Positions 1 through 8,674 of a stretch of DNA of 64,000 nt are shown here, one piece after another. Position 1 is the stretch's first letter. Every line of letters begins with the position of its first letter. The stretch covers positions 372,001 through 436,000 of the forward strand of contig NZ_JBFAHM010000006.1 in the NCBI RefSeq assembly GCF_040654195.1. The letters run 5' to 3'. The position numbers and the translations under genes were made by a program. The notes below the pieces were generated by a model. The model was not told where the DNA came from. It was given only the letters and a program-made list of their open reading frames with translations, and ran no database searches. The stretch comes from Hamadaea sp013361475 (GTDB lineage: Bacteria; Actinomycetota; Actinomycetes; Mycobacteriales; Micromonosporaceae).

Positions 1-1
1 C

Positions 2-1252
2 ACCGCGGTCGGCGACGACTGGGACGTCGACGAGCGGGCGCGGGCCGTGCTCGATCGGCTCGGGCTGACCGATGTCGATCTCGATCGGCGGATCGGCCAG
101 GTCTCCGGCGGGGAGGCGATCCTTCTCGGGCTCGCCGCCCAACTCGTCCGGCGGCCGGACGTGCTGTTGCTCGACGAGCCGACGAACAACCTGGACAGCG
201 CTGCGCGTACACGTCTGTATGAAGCGGTCACCGCGTGGCCGGGAGTGCTCGTGGTGGTCAGCCACGATCGGGCCTTGCTGGAGCTGGTGGACCAGATCGC
301 CGAGCTGCGCGACGGCGAGGTCCGGTTCTACGGCGGCGGGTTCAGCGACTACGAGGCCGCGGTCGCGGCCGAGCAGGAGGCGGCCGAGCGGCTGGTGCGG
401 GCGGCCGAGGCGGATGTGCGGCGCCAGCGCCGCGAGCTGATCGACGCGCAGACCAAGCTCGACCGGCGGGTCCGCTACGGCCAGAAGATGTACGACCAGA
501 AGCGGGAGCCGAAGATCGTGATGGGCAACCGCAAACGCGCGGCGCAGGTGTCCGCGGGCAAGCACAAGACCATGCACCAGGACAAACTTGAGCAGGCTCG
601 CGAACGTCTGGTCGTGGCGGAGGACGCGGTCCGCGAGGACGACGCCATCCGCGTCGACCTCCCGGCCACCGAGGTGCCGGCCGGGCGCACCGTCCTCACT
701 GTCCAGGCCCGGCTCGCGCACGTGGGCCATCACGTCGATCTGGTGATACGCGGACCGGAGCGGATCGGACTGGTCGGCGCGAACGGCGCCGGGAAGTCCA
801 CATTGCTCAAAACGGTGACCGGTGCCCTGGCTCCGGCCGAGGGTTCGGTGGTGGCCGCGGTGCCGATGCGCTACCTGCCGCAGCGTCTCGACCTGCTCGA
901 CGACCGGCTGACGATCGCGGAGAACGTGGCCCGCGTCGCACCGGACGCCACTCCGAACCAGATCCGGGCGCGGCTGGCTCGATTCCTGTTCCGCGGAGCG
1001 CGAGCCGACCAGATCGCCGGTACGCTCTCCGGCGGTGAGCGCTTCCGCGCGACGCTCGCCGCGCTGCTGCTCGCCGAGCCCGCGCCGCAACTGCTGTTGC
1101 TGGACGAGCCGACGAACAACCTGGACCTGACCAGTGTGCGGCAGCTGTCGCAGGCGTTGGAGGCCTATCGTGGGGCGCTCGTCGTGGCCAGCCACGATGA
1201 ACCGTTCCTGGAGTCCATCGGGATCACCCGCCGGGTCACGCTCCCCGCGTAA
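2..1252 (+). CDS. ABC-F family ATP-binding protein (5' truncated by window)
   Basis: The reading frame is open to the window edge, so the start and first Walker A lie outside. About 416 residues are visible. The first ABC half shows signature VSGGE, Walker B VLLLDEPTNNLD and switch histidine VVSHD. A charged linker of about 100 residues follows, then a second half with Walker A GANGAGKST, signature LSGGERFR, Walker B LLLLDEPTNNLD and ASHDE. Two ABC domains with no membrane segment and the DEPTNNLD form identify the ABC-F class. Such proteins act on the ribosome as translation factors or antibiotic protection factors rather than as transporters. Which one this is cannot be told from sequence alone. 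Confidence 0.93.
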   Translation, partial: TAVGDDWDVDERARAVLDRLGLTDVDLDRRIGQVSGGEAILLGLAAQLVRRPDVLLLDEPTNNLDSAARTRLYEAVTAWPGVLVVVSHDRALLELVDQIAELRDGEVRFYGGGFSDYEAAVAAEQEAAERLVRAAEADVRRQRRELIDAQTKLDRRVRYGQKMYDQKREPKIVMGNRKRAAQVSAGKHKTMHQDKLEQARERLVVAEDAVREDDAIRVDLPATEVPAGRTVLTVQARLAHVGHHVDLVIRGPERIGLVGANGAGKSTLLKTVTGALAPAEGSVVAAVPMRYLPQRLDLLDDRLTIAENVARVAPDATPNQIRARLARFLFRGARADQIAGTLSGGERFRATLAALLLAEPAPQLLLLDEPTNNLDLTSVRQLSQALEAYRGALVVASHDEPFLESIGITRRVTLPA

Positions 1253-1347
1253 CACCCACTGATCGCCGCCCCCTTGGGCCCTCCCGCTTGGGCGCTCTCC
1301 CGTGGGCGCTCCCGTGGGCGCACTCCCGTGGGCGCTGGATCAGGGTT

Positions 1348-1380
1348 CCGGGTCGAATCTTAGGGCAAGATTCGACCCGG
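1348..1380. repeat. Perfect hairpin, copy 1
   Basis: Arms of 14 bp (1348-1361 CCGGGTCGAATCTT and 1367-1380) flank the loop AGGGC. A short T run follows at about 1395-1400, so it could terminate the upstream ABC-F transcript. The same hairpin recurs at 1539-1581. Confidence 0.8.
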
Positions 1381-1474
1381 CTGTCGCTGTCGGGGTTTTT
1401 ATGGCCGAAAACGTACAACGGCATTTCCCGCACGGCGAGATCAGGCTGGGACGGAAAAGGGGTAATACGTGAGA

Positions 1475-1484
1475 NNNNNNNNNN
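1475..1484. other. Assembly gap (10 N)
   Basis: Ten Ns lie between the two hairpin copies and beside long G/C runs. True gap length is unknown. Confidence 0.98.
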
Positions 1485-1538
1485 GGGGCCCACGCCGGGG
1501 GGCCCCCCGGGGGCCCCACCCCGGGGGGCGCTGCATCT

Positions 1539-1581
1539 GGGTTCCGGGTCGAATCTTAGGGCAAGATTCGACCCGGAACCC
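1539..1581. repeat. Perfect hairpin, copy 2 (longer stem)
   Basis: Arms of 19 bp (1539-1557 and 1563-1581) flank the same AGGGC loop as copy 1. The right side extended to 1591 is the exact reverse complement of 1333-1361, the left side of copy 1, over 29 nt. The two copies have therefore exchanged outer arms relative to a simple palindrome. Confidence 0.85.
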
Positions 1582-1683
1582 TGATCCAGCGGAAAGGGTC
1601 CGGGGAGAACGGTCCGGTGAGCGGTCCGGTGAGCGGTCCGGTGGGGAGCAGTCCGATGGGGACGGCGCGACAGTGAGCCCAGG

Positions 1684-1992
1684 TCAGCGGGACATGCTGC
1701 GGCCGCGCGACCGCCAGAGGTCGTTGCTGGGCCGGATGAGGTCGGTCAGCTCGTTGTCCCACCCGTTGTCGACGGCGACGCCCGCCTGACCGCAGGCGTC
1801 GCGGGCGACCTCGATGCTGGTCGTCGGCAGTTGCGTCGCCTCGCCGTCGCTGCCGGTCACGATGACCAGCGCGCCGCGTTTGCCGAGGTACTCCACGGCG
1901 GCCTTGGCTCCGCCGTGCGCCGAAGCGAACGCCTTGACCGCCGCCACAAGGTCCTCAGTGGACAGCAGTGCGCTCGCATTCCGATCTGCCAT
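1684..1992 (-). CDS. Hypothetical protein, 102 aa
   Basis: A small soluble protein starting MADRNASALLSTEDLVAAVK, predicted mostly helical, with no signal peptide or membrane segment. I do not recognise the family. The coding case is clean protein-like composition, an ATG start and a free upstream region. No partner gene is adjacent on the same strand, so the context gives no function. Confidence 0.7.
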   Translation of the reverse strand: MADRNASALLSTEDLVAAVKAFASAHGGAKAAVEYLGKRGALVIVTGSDGEATQLPTTSIEVARDACGQAGVAVDNGWDNELTDLIRPSNDLWRSRGRSMSR

Positions 1993-2073
1993 GACCGTAT
2001 TTCTACCGGACGGGCGGGCGCGCGGGAGGCGTCGTCACCCTTTCGCTATCCGGGCCGCAACCGTTTCGCAATC

Positions 2074-2095
2074 TGTTCAGCGAATTCACTGAACA
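2074..2095. promoter_or_regulatory. Inverted repeat TGTTCAG-N8-CTGAACA
   Basis: Perfect 7-bp arms at 2074-2080 and 2089-2095, in the 245-base space between the 102-aa gene (starting at 1992, minus strand) and the end of the thioesterase gene (2238). It has operator-like symmetry; the regulator is unknown. Confidence 0.35.
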
Positions 2096-2237
2096 ACCGG
2101 GTTGCCCGAATCGGACGGACGGAGAAATGGGCGACGCCCGGCCGGGTGCGCACGGGGGAACACATCCGGAACGGGCGTCGCAGCGGTGAGCGTACTCCGG
2201 TTGAGGAGGTTTCGCATCACTCGCCGGGGCCGCTGCC

Positions 2238-2663
2238 TCACAGGCCCATCAGCTCGGGTTTCGTCGCGAGGGACCGGAACCGCCCGGCCGGGTCGGCGAC
2301 CAGTCGGCGGGCGGTCAGGTCCAGCAGTCCACCCACGCCGGTGAGTTCGGCGACCTGGGTGCCGTCCGGTCGCCGCAGGTCCTGGCGGATCCGGAAGGTC
2401 TTTCCCTCGCCCCACTCGAATTCGCAGGTGACGTCGACCACGTCGCCGCCCCGCAGTTCCCGCAGGTACCGCACGGTGACCTCCAGCGCGACCGGCCCGA
2501 CGCCGCTGCCGATCAGCCGGTCCTGCGACAGGCCGGCGGCACGCAGGCACTCCCACCGGGCGTGCTCGCCGTACTGCAGGTAGACGGCCTGGTTGAGGTG
2601 TCCCTGGGTGTCCAGCTCGTAGCCGCGCACCGTGATCTGGACCGAAAAAGGTTCCACGTGCAT
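2238..2663 (-). CDS. Acyl-CoA thioesterase, hotdog fold (4HBT, YbgC/FadM type)
   Basis: The 141-residue length is typical of single-hotdog 4-hydroxybenzoyl-CoA-thioesterase-like enzymes. The N-terminal segment with GYELDTQGHLNQAVYLQYGE carries the conserved D-x-x-GHxN-x-x-Y active-site pattern (Asp about residue 18). These enzymes hydrolyse acyl-CoA thioesters in the cytoplasm. The exact substrate cannot be read from the sequence. It is a single gene with its own upstream region. Confidence 0.88.
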   Translation of the reverse strand: MHVEPFSVQITVRGYELDTQGHLNQAVYLQYGEHARWECLRAAGLSQDRLIGSGVGPVALEVTVRYLRELRGGDVVDVTCEFEWGEGKTFRIRQDLRRPDGTQVAELTGVGGLLDLTARRLVADPAGRFRSLATKPELMGL

Positions 2664-3098
2664 AAACCCTACTCAGCGCCTGTGACGGGAGGTGGCGATG
2701 AGGCAGATGTGAGCCAGTTCCCAGGCTAAATCACTATCAGTAATGTTTTGTATTCGCAGGGTGTGGACAACCGGCGTGACCTGCGGTTATGGTCGTAGGC
2801 ACAAGCGCACACCGCTCGCAGCACCATCAAGGTGCGGACGCCTGGATCGGCAGGTCCCGCCGATCATGTGAGCGCCGGGCACAGCGCATATAGGGGATGG
2901 GTGGATGCCTACCGTCAACGGGGGAGGTTGGCGCCGCTCGTCAAGACCGACTGGTCGGCCTCGGTGCTTATGGGGGTGAGCACCTGAGATGCCGGCCGGT
3001 CGGCCTGTCCGGGGTCTTTTCGGCGCCGGGATCGCCCTTCGGCCGTGATTGCCCGCAAACGACGCGTGGTCCGGGCGGATCCGGGAAACAATCACCCC
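2664..3098. other. Divergent intergenic region, no gene seen
   Basis: This 435-base space separates the divergent thioesterase and nitroreductase genes. It has an AT-richer patch (about 2725-2760) and a weak hairpin GGTGCT-N10-AGCACC (2963-2984). I looked for a DosR box, as expected for many Acg-type nitroreductases, and did not find a convincing one. Confidence 0.6.
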
Positions 3099-4079
3099 AT
3101 GGCCGCGAATCCGAAGACCGACGCGCCCGTTCCCGACATCCTGGCCCATGCCGCCGAGGTCGCCTCGGCCGCGCCCTCGATCCACAACTCCCAGCCGTGG
3201 CGCTGGGAGGTCGACGGCGACCGCCTGGAGCTGTACGCCGAACGCTCCCGCCAGCTCGCGGCGACCGATCCGGAAGGCCGCATGCTGACGATCAGCTGCG
3301 GCGCCACCCTCCATCACGCGCGGCTGGCCTTGGCCGGCTGGGGCTGGCAGACGCAGGTCGACCGGCTGCCCGACGGCGAGGGCGATCTGCTCGCCCGAAT
3401 CCGGCTGGAGGGGGCGATTCCGATCACCGCCGAGGCCGAGCAGCTGTTCCGGACGATCGGGCACCGGCACACCGACCGGCGTCCGGTGGCGAACCGACCC
3501 GTGCCGCCCGACGCGCTCCAGGCGCTCGCCGCGGCGGCGTACGCCGAGGGCGCCCGTCTCCAGCTGCTGCACACCGAACAGGTCGACGACCTCGCCAGTG
3601 CGACCGCCCACGCGGCGGAGATCGACGCTTCGGACCCGGCGATCCAGGCCGAGCTGACCGATTGGGCCGGCGGTCAGCGGACCGAACTCGGGCTGCCGGA
3701 CGAGGTCATCCCGTCGCGACCACCGCAGACCAACGTGGCCAGCCGGGAATTCGGCGGGTCGGGCAGCCTCCCGATCGGCGACGACCACGACAAGACCGCG
3801 GCGTACGGGTTGCTTTACGGGGATGAGGACAATCAGCTCGGTTGGCTGCGCGGCGGTGAGGCGCTGTCGGCGCTGTGGCTGACCGCCGTCCGCCTCGGTC
3901 TCGGGATCATGCCCATCAGCGAACCGGTCGAGGTCCCGGCGGGCCGGCAGATCCTGCGCCGGTCGCTGTCTTACCTGGGCTGGCCTTATCTCGCCGTCCG
4001 CGTCGGCATCCCGGCCGACGGGACCGAGCCGGAGGCGACGCCGCGGCTGCCGGCCTCCGAGACGGTCCACAAGCACTGA
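3099..4079 (+). CDS. Acg-family FMN-binding nitroreductase-like protein
   Basis: A 326-aa protein with the N-terminal pattern of the Acg/nitroreductase family (AAEVASAAPSIHNSQPWRWE) and later GATLHHARLALAGWGW and GHRHTDRRPVANRPV. Length fits the roughly 320-330-residue actinobacterial Acg proteins, which have a nitroreductase fold and bind flavin; in mycobacteria they belong to the dormancy regulon. ATG at 3099 fits the family N-terminus better than the in-frame GTG at 3045. Reductase activity here is inferred. Confidence 0.85.
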   Translation: MAANPKTDAPVPDILAHAAEVASAAPSIHNSQPWRWEVDGDRLELYAERSRQLAATDPEGRMLTISCGATLHHARLALAGWGWQTQVDRLPDGEGDLLARIRLEGAIPITAEAEQLFRTIGHRHTDRRPVANRPVPPDALQALAAAAYAEGARLQLLHTEQVDDLASATAHAAEIDASDPAIQAELTDWAGGQRTELGLPDEVIPSRPPQTNVASREFGGSGSLPIGDDHDKTAAYGLLYGDEDNQLGWLRGGEALSALWLTAVRLGLGIMPISEPVEVPAGRQILRRSLSYLGWPYLAVRVGIPADGTEPEATPRLPASETVHKH

Positions 4080-4092
4080 GGGCTGGGCCCGA

Positions 4093-5058
4093 TCAGACGC
4101 GGCTGCGGAAGACCTTGCGATAGGTCTGCGGTGAGACGCTGGTCGCGCGGCTGAAGTGCTGGCGCAGATTGGCCGCCGTGCCGAAGCCGACCGCGCCCGC
4201 GATCCGCTCGACAGGCTGGTCGGTCGTTTCCAGCAACTGCTGGGCGAGGCGTACGCGTTCGATGGTGAGCCAGCGCAACGGGCTGGTGCCGGTCGCCTCG
4301 GCGAACCGGCGCACGAACGTACGCTGGCCCAGCCGGGCGCGTTCGGCCAGGTCGGCCACGGTCAGCGGCTCGGCGAGGTGCTCCCGGGCCCAGTCGAGCA
4401 CCGGCCCGAGGCTGGCCGACCCGGGTGGCGCCGAGCGCGCTGTCTCCACATATTGAGCCTGTCCCCCGTCGCGGTGCGGGGGCACCACCATCCGGCGGGC
4501 CACCGTGTTGGCCACCGTCGCCCCGAAGTCGTTGGCGACCATGTGCAGGCAGAGGTCGATGCCCGCACCTGTGCCGGCTGAGGTCAGAATCTGGCCGTCG
4601 TCGACGTAGAGGACGTCGGGGTCCAGTTTCACCGCCGGATAGCGGGTGCCGAACTCCTCGGCGTACATCCAGTGCGTGGTCGCCGGGCGATCGTCGAGCA
4701 GCCCCGCCTCGGCCAACGCGTATGCCCCGCTGCAGATCGCCGCCAGGCGAGCACCCCGGGCGTACGCCTCCTTCATCGCCGCGACCAGCGTCGCCGGCGG
4801 GGTCATCTGGAAGGGCCGATACATCGCGGCGGCGATGACGGTGTCGGCCGCGACCAGGTCGTCCAGCCCGTAAGGCGTCTGCATCAGCAGGCCCTGGGCG
4901 GTGCGGATCGGCCCGGGATGCGCGGCGCAGAGCCGCAGTTCGTACCAGGGATCGGCGAGATCGGGCCGGGAGATGCCGAAGATCTCGCAGAGGATCGCCA
5001 GTTCGAAGATCGGCGCGTGGTCGGTGACGGCCACCGCGACGACGTGCGGTTTGCCCAT
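4093..5058 (-). CDS. GlxA-type transcriptional regulator (DJ-1/PfpI + AraC HTH)
   Basis: At 321 aa this has the two-part layout of GlxA regulators. Residues about 5-175 form a DJ-1/PfpI-like domain with the elbow AICSGAYALAEAGLLDDRPATTHW. Residues about 220-320 form an AraC double helix-turn-helix (EPLTVADLAERARLGQRTFVRRF and PVERIAGAVGFGTAANLRQHF). It starts 70 bp from the divergent amino-acid permease gene, which is a plausible target. The ligand is unknown. Confidence 0.93.
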   Translation of the reverse strand: MGKPHVVAVAVTDHAPIFELAILCEIFGISRPDLADPWYELRLCAAHPGPIRTAQGLLMQTPYGLDDLVAADTVIAAAMYRPFQMTPPATLVAAMKEAYARGARLAAICSGAYALAEAGLLDDRPATTHWMYAEEFGTRYPAVKLDPDVLYVDDGQILTSAGTGAGIDLCLHMVANDFGATVANTVARRMVVPPHRDGGQAQYVETARSAPPGSASLGPVLDWAREHLAEPLTVADLAERARLGQRTFVRRFAEATGTSPLRWLTIERVRLAQQLLETTDQPVERIAGAVGFGTAANLRQHFSRATSVSPQTYRKVFRSRV

Positions 5059-5128
5059 GGCAGAAATCTATCGCACTATGGCATTCCTGTCACTGGACTG
5101 GCCCGACCAGCGGCGCGAGGCTGTGCAC

Positions 5129-6454
5129 GTGACGCTCACCGAAACCAAGGCGGCCCCCGCGGAGACCCCGACCGGCCACCTGTCCACCGTCCAGGGCATC
5201 GCCCTCTACGTCGGCGCTGTCCTCGGCACCGGGGTCATCGCCCTGCCGGCCCTCGCCGCCCGGGTCGCCGGCCCGGCGTCGTTGCTCGCCTGGCTGGGCC
5301 TGGTCCTGGCGTCGATTCCGCTCGCCGCGACGTTCGCCGCGCTCGGCGCCCGGCATCCGGACAGCGGCGGCGTCTCCACCTACGCCCGCCGCGCCTTCGG
5401 GCCCCGGGCGGCCGCCCTCGTCGGCTGGTGGTTCTACGCCGCCACGCCGGCGGGCGCACCGGCCGCCGCCCTGTTCACCGGCGGCTACGTCGAGGCCGCC
5501 TTCGGCGGTGGACGCGTCACGGTGTACGCCACCGCCGTCGGCTTGTTCGCGGTCGTCGGCCTGGCCAACTACTTCGGCGTACGCGTCTCCGGGCGGATGC
5601 AGCTGATCCTCGCCGGAGTACTGCTGACCCTGCTCCTCGTGACGGCGATCGCCGCGCTGCCGCACGCCAAGCTGAGCAATCTGACGCCGTTCGCGCCGCA
5701 CGGCTGGTTCGCCGTCTTCCCCGCCGCCGCCCTGCTCGTCTGGAGCTTCGCGGGCTGGGAGGCCGTGACGCACCTGGCGGCCGAGTTCCGGAACCCGGCT
5801 CGGGCCCTCCCCCGGGCCACGGCCGCCGCCATCGTCGTCGTCGGCGGGGTCTACCTGCTCATCGCCGCGACGGTCGTGCTCGTCCTGGGCTCGGCGGCGG
5901 GCGCGAACGAGGCGCCACTGTCAGAGCTGCTCGCCGTCGGCTTCGGCGGACCGGCGAAGGCAGCCGCCGCCGTGGTGGCCGTCCTGCTGACGCTCGGTGT
6001 CATGAACACCTACACCGCCGGATCGGCGAAACTCGGCGCGGCGCTGGGTCGCGACGGCGCCCTGCCGGCTTGGCTGGCGAGCGGAAGTCAGGCCGGTGAA
6101 GTGCCCCGCCGCAGTCTGTTCGTCACGATCGCGCTCGGGCTGGGCGGATTCGGCATCGTCGCCGCGACCGGCGTCGGCACCGCGCCGCTGGTGCTCGCGA
6201 CGACAGGCTGCTTCGTCGCCGTGTACGCCGTCGGCGCGGCGGCGGCCCTCCGGCTGCTGCCGCGGCGTACGGGGGTGTGGTGGACGGCCGTGGTCGCCCT
6301 CGTCACGGTGATCGGCCTCAGCCTGACGACCGGCTTCTACCTGGCGTGGCCGCTGCTGGTGGCGTTGGCCGCCCTGCTCTACGTCCGCCGCAGCACCGCC
6401 CGCCGCGCTACGTCCGCCGCAGCACCGCCCGCCGCCGCGATACCGCCCGCGTAA
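5129..6454 (+). CDS. APC superfamily amino-acid transporter (YjeH-like)
   Basis: About 441 aa with roughly twelve hydrophobic segments. The opening LSTVQGIALYVGAVLGTGVIALPAL has the unwound TM1 glycine motif of APC permeases, and the protein resembles the YjeH methionine/branched-chain amino-acid exporters. GTG 5129 is chosen because GAGG (5117-5120) sits 8 nt upstream; ATG 5078 is an alternative. The last residues come from a frame-altering 29-bp tandem duplication (6379-6436). The divergent GlxA regulator may control it. Confidence 0.88.
   Translation: MTLTETKAAPAETPTGHLSTVQGIALYVGAVLGTGVIALPALAARVAGPASLLAWLGLVLASIPLAATFAALGARHPDSGGVSTYARRAFGPRAAALVGWWFYAATPAGAPAAALFTGGYVEAAFGGGRVTVYATAVGLFAVVGLANYFGVRVSGRMQLILAGVLLTLLLVTAIAALPHAKLSNLTPFAPHGWFAVFPAAALLVWSFAGWEAVTHLAAEFRNPARALPRATAAAIVVVGGVYLLIAATVVLVLGSAAGANEAPLSELLAVGFGGPAKAAAAVVAVLLTLGVMNTYTAGSAKLGAALGRDGALPAWLASGSQAGEVPRRSLFVTIALGLGGFGIVAATGVGTAPLVLATTGCFVAVYAVGAAAALRLLPRRTGVWWTAVVALVTVIGLSLTTGFYLAWPLLVALAALLYVRRSTARRATSAAAPPAAAIPPA
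6379..6436 (+). repeat. 29-bp tandem duplication in the 3' end of the permease gene
   Basis: Units 6379-6407 and 6408-6436 match at 28 of 29 bases. As 29 is not a multiple of three, the second copy is read in another frame (YVRRSTARR, then ATSAAAPPA) and the gene ends at TAA 6452-6454. With one unit the frame would run on to the TGA at 6460-6462, the first three bases of the adjoining 73-bp palindrome. Confidence 0.9.
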
Positions 6455-6459
6455 TCGCG

Positions 6460-6532
6460 TGATCATTGCGCCAGCCAAGCTGTTTCAGCGGACAAATTGC
6501 CGCCGGAAACGACTTGGCTGGCGCAATGATCA
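6460..6532. repeat. 73-bp palindromic element, copy 1
   Basis: Starts TGATCATTGCGCCAGCCAAG and ends with its exact complement (20-bp arms). It lies 5 nt after the permease stop and before the end of the convergent SDR gene, so it may act as a bidirectional terminator. The stem variant C-C-A pairs with T-G-G, unlike other copies but still fully paired. Confidence 0.95.
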
Positions 6533-6551
6533 CGCACGGGGGCGAGTGCCG

Positions 6552-7394
6552 TCACGGCAGTCCGAGCCACGATCGAGCCGCCGCCTGCACGGCCGATCCG
6601 TCCACGTCGGCCAGTTTGCGGCTCGCGTACTCCTTGGCCCAGGAGCTGGTGAGGACGCGCAGCGGTGGCCGCGGATCGGCCAGCGCCCCGACCACCACCT
6701 CGGCGACCTCCCGCGCGGTCTGCGCGCCCGGGTACCCGCCGTTGGCCACCCAGTCGAGGTAGGGCACCAGCACGTCGACGTAGGGCCCGCAGTCGGCGAT
6801 GAGCGAGTCCCGCGTGATGCCGGTGTTGGCCCCGAACGCGGTCTCCAGGACCGGCCCGGGTTCGACGATCGTGACGGTGACGCCCATCCCGGCGGCGGTG
6901 GGCGCGAGGCTCTCCAGGAAGCCCTCGACGGCGAACTTGGCCGCCGAGTACGCCTCGTTGAACGGCTGCCCGACCAGCCCCCGGGTGCTGCCGAGGGTGA
7001 CGACGCGGCCCCGGCTCGCCCGCAGATGCGGCAGCGCCGCCTTCGTCATCGCGACCACGCCGAAGAAGTTGACCTCGATGTTGGCCCGGTACGCCTCGAG
7101 GGACGCCATCTCGATGGTCGGCACGGTGTTCCCGACGCCCGCGTTGTTGACCACCGCGTCGAGCCGTCCGTACTTGTCGACGACGCCCGCCACACAGTCC
7201 TGAATGGACTCCCAGGAGGTGACGTCGAGCCGCCGCACGTCCACGGTCACGCCTGCGGCGGACGCCGCCTGCAGGAGCGCGTCCTGCCGGGACAGGTCAC
7301 GCATGGTGGCGACGACCGTCCAGCCCGCCTCCGCCGCGGCGACCGCGGTGTGCAGGCCGATCCCGGTGGAGCATCCGGTCACGAGCACGATCAT
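6552..7394 (-). CDS. Short-chain dehydrogenase/reductase
   Basis: A 280-aa classical SDR: cofactor motif TGCSTGIG near the N-terminus, NNAGVG near residue 90, and catalytic Ser plus YSAAK around residues 137-160. It uses NAD(P)H to interconvert an alcohol and a carbonyl. The start ATG (7392-7394) overlaps the stop of the MFS gene (ATGA), so translation is coupled to the transporter and the upstream ATP-grasp gene. The substrate is unknown but probably belongs to that pathway. Confidence 0.93.
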   Translation of the reverse strand: MIVLVTGCSTGIGLHTAVAAAEAGWTVVATMRDLSRQDALLQAASAAGVTVDVRRLDVTSWESIQDCVAGVVDKYGRLDAVVNNAGVGNTVPTIEMASLEAYRANIEVNFFGVVAMTKAALPHLRASRGRVVTLGSTRGLVGQPFNEAYSAAKFAVEGFLESLAPTAAGMGVTVTIVEPGPVLETAFGANTGITRDSLIADCGPYVDVLVPYLDWVANGGYPGAQTAREVAEVVVGALADPRPPLRVLTSSWAKEYASRKLADVDGSAVQAAARSWLGLP

Positions 7395-8674
7395 GCCGCC
7401 CTCACCTTCTCCGGCACCCCGGTGGCGGCGGGTGCGGCAGCGTCCGAGTCCGAAGCGGCCGCGGTGACCAGGCGATGCACCGCCCACAGCGGAACCGCGG
7501 CGAAGAAGGTGCCGATGAGCGTACCGAAGATCATCGTGATCTTCGTGGCGTCCAGGATGCCGAACCGGTCGTCGAGCAGGTCCACTCCGACGCCGCCGAC
7601 GAACACGCTCAGCGGGATGATGCCCCAGGTGATCGTGCGGAAGGCGGCGTGCGAGACCGCCTGGTCCGACACCGGCACCCGGGCCTGCCGGACGGCGGCG
7701 GTGCTGACGTTGTACCAGACCATGAAGAACCCGTACGCCGCCAGCGTGGCGCCGATGACGACCGCGCCCGGCAGCGCCGGAGCAGCGAGGATGCCGAGCC
7801 CGACGAACGAGTGGAGGAAGATCGACCAGGGCATGACCCGGGCCGCCCCGATCTTGCGGCTGATCCGCTGGGCGAAGAAGGTGCCGACGACCGCGCCTGC
7901 CGCCGCGACCGACATCGCCGCGCCCATGACGCCGACCGACAACCCGAGTCCCCGGTACGCGAACATCGGCATCACGGTGACGTAGATCGGCCCGCCGATG
8001 TTGGCGAGGAGGGTGCCCTGCACCGTGCGCCGGAGCACCGGATCGCGCCAGTTCAGCAGCACGCCCTGCTTGAGCCGGGCCCACATCGACTCCTTGCGCT
8101 CCACGGCGGAGCCGTAAGGCTGCATGGCCCGGATCGATCCGGCCGACACGAGGTAGGTGACCGCGTCGACCACCAGGGACGCCACTCCCATGAGCTGGTA
8201 CAGCACGCCGGCGATGGCCGGTCCGACCACTTCGGACGCCGTCCGGCTGGTCTCGAGGTTCGCGTACGCCTTGACCCGTCCGTCGCCGGGCACGATCGCC
8301 GCGATGGTGGCGGTGTAACCGATGTTGAAGAAGACCGACGTCGCGTTGAGCACCGCCACCGCCGCGAACACGAGCGGGATCGACAGCACGTCCAGCCAGT
8401 ACGCGATCGGCATCGACAGCACGACGAGCAGCCGGATCAGGTCGCAGGCGACCAGCGTGGCACGCAGATTCCAGCGGTCCACGAGCATCCCGGCGACCAG
8501 GCTGAGCAGCGGGATGGCGAGATACTGCGCCATGCCCACCAGGCCGACCTGGAACGCCGAGGCGTGCAGCAGCAGGATCATCACCGTCGGCACGACGAAC
8601 AAGGTGATCTTGTCGCCGACGTTGCTGACCGTCTGCCCCGCCCACAGCAGGTTGAACTCCCGGCCGAGGGTCAT
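7391..8674 (-). CDS. MFS transporter
   Basis: 427 aa with about twelve hydrophobic segments, starting MTLGREFNLLWAGQTVSNVG, the typical opening of MFS drug/metabolite exporters (MFS_3-like). The cytoplasmic-loop motif appears as LVAGMLVDRWNLR. It sits between an ATP-grasp ligase and an SDR with 4-nt overlaps on both sides, so export of the product made by those enzymes is a reasonable inference. Confidence 0.92.
   Translation of the reverse strand: MTLGREFNLLWAGQTVSNVGDKITLFVVPTVMILLLHASAFQVGLVGMAQYLAIPLLSLVAGMLVDRWNLRATLVACDLIRLLVVLSMPIAYWLDVLSIPLVFAAVAVLNATSVFFNIGYTATIAAIVPGDGRVKAYANLETSRTASEVVGPAIAGVLYQLMGVASLVVDAVTYLVSAGSIRAMQPYGSAVERKESMWARLKQGVLLNWRDPVLRRTVQGTLLANIGGPIYVTVMPMFAYRGLGLSVGVMGAAMSVAAAGAVVGTFFAQRISRKIGAARVMPWSIFLHSFVGLGILAAPALPGAVVIGATLAAYGFFMVWYNVSTAAVRQARVPVSDQAVSHAAFRTITWGIIPLSVFVGGVGVDLLDDRFGILDATKITMIFGTLIGTFFAAVPLWAVHRLVTAAASDSDAAAPAATGVPEKVRAA

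Larger units (their letters stand above)
1253..1683. other. Intergenic repeat-rich region with assembly gap, no gene seen
   Basis: This 431-base stretch holds no convincing gene. It contains a tandem repeat based on CTCCCGTGGGCGC (about 1281-1336), two copies of a long hairpin (1348-1380 and 1539-1581), ten Ns (1475-1484), G/C homopolymer blocks (1485-1528) and three 12-bp units GGTCCGGTGAGC (1611-1646, the last imperfect). The sequence next to the Ns is low-complexity and may be misassembled. Confidence 0.8.

Noticed and set aside
2664..3098. DosR box before the Acg-type nitroreductase
   Set aside because: No sequence close to the GGGACT-N-AGTCCC symmetry was found.
2787..4076. Long minus-strand open frame
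   Set aside because: Covers the nitroreductase gene in antisense with low-complexity Arg/Gly composition and no family match.
6460..6532. tRNA or small RNA gene for the 73-bp palindrome
   Set aside because: The length resembles tRNA but there is no cloverleaf, no anticodon arm or CCA-like end; it is a simple nested palindrome.
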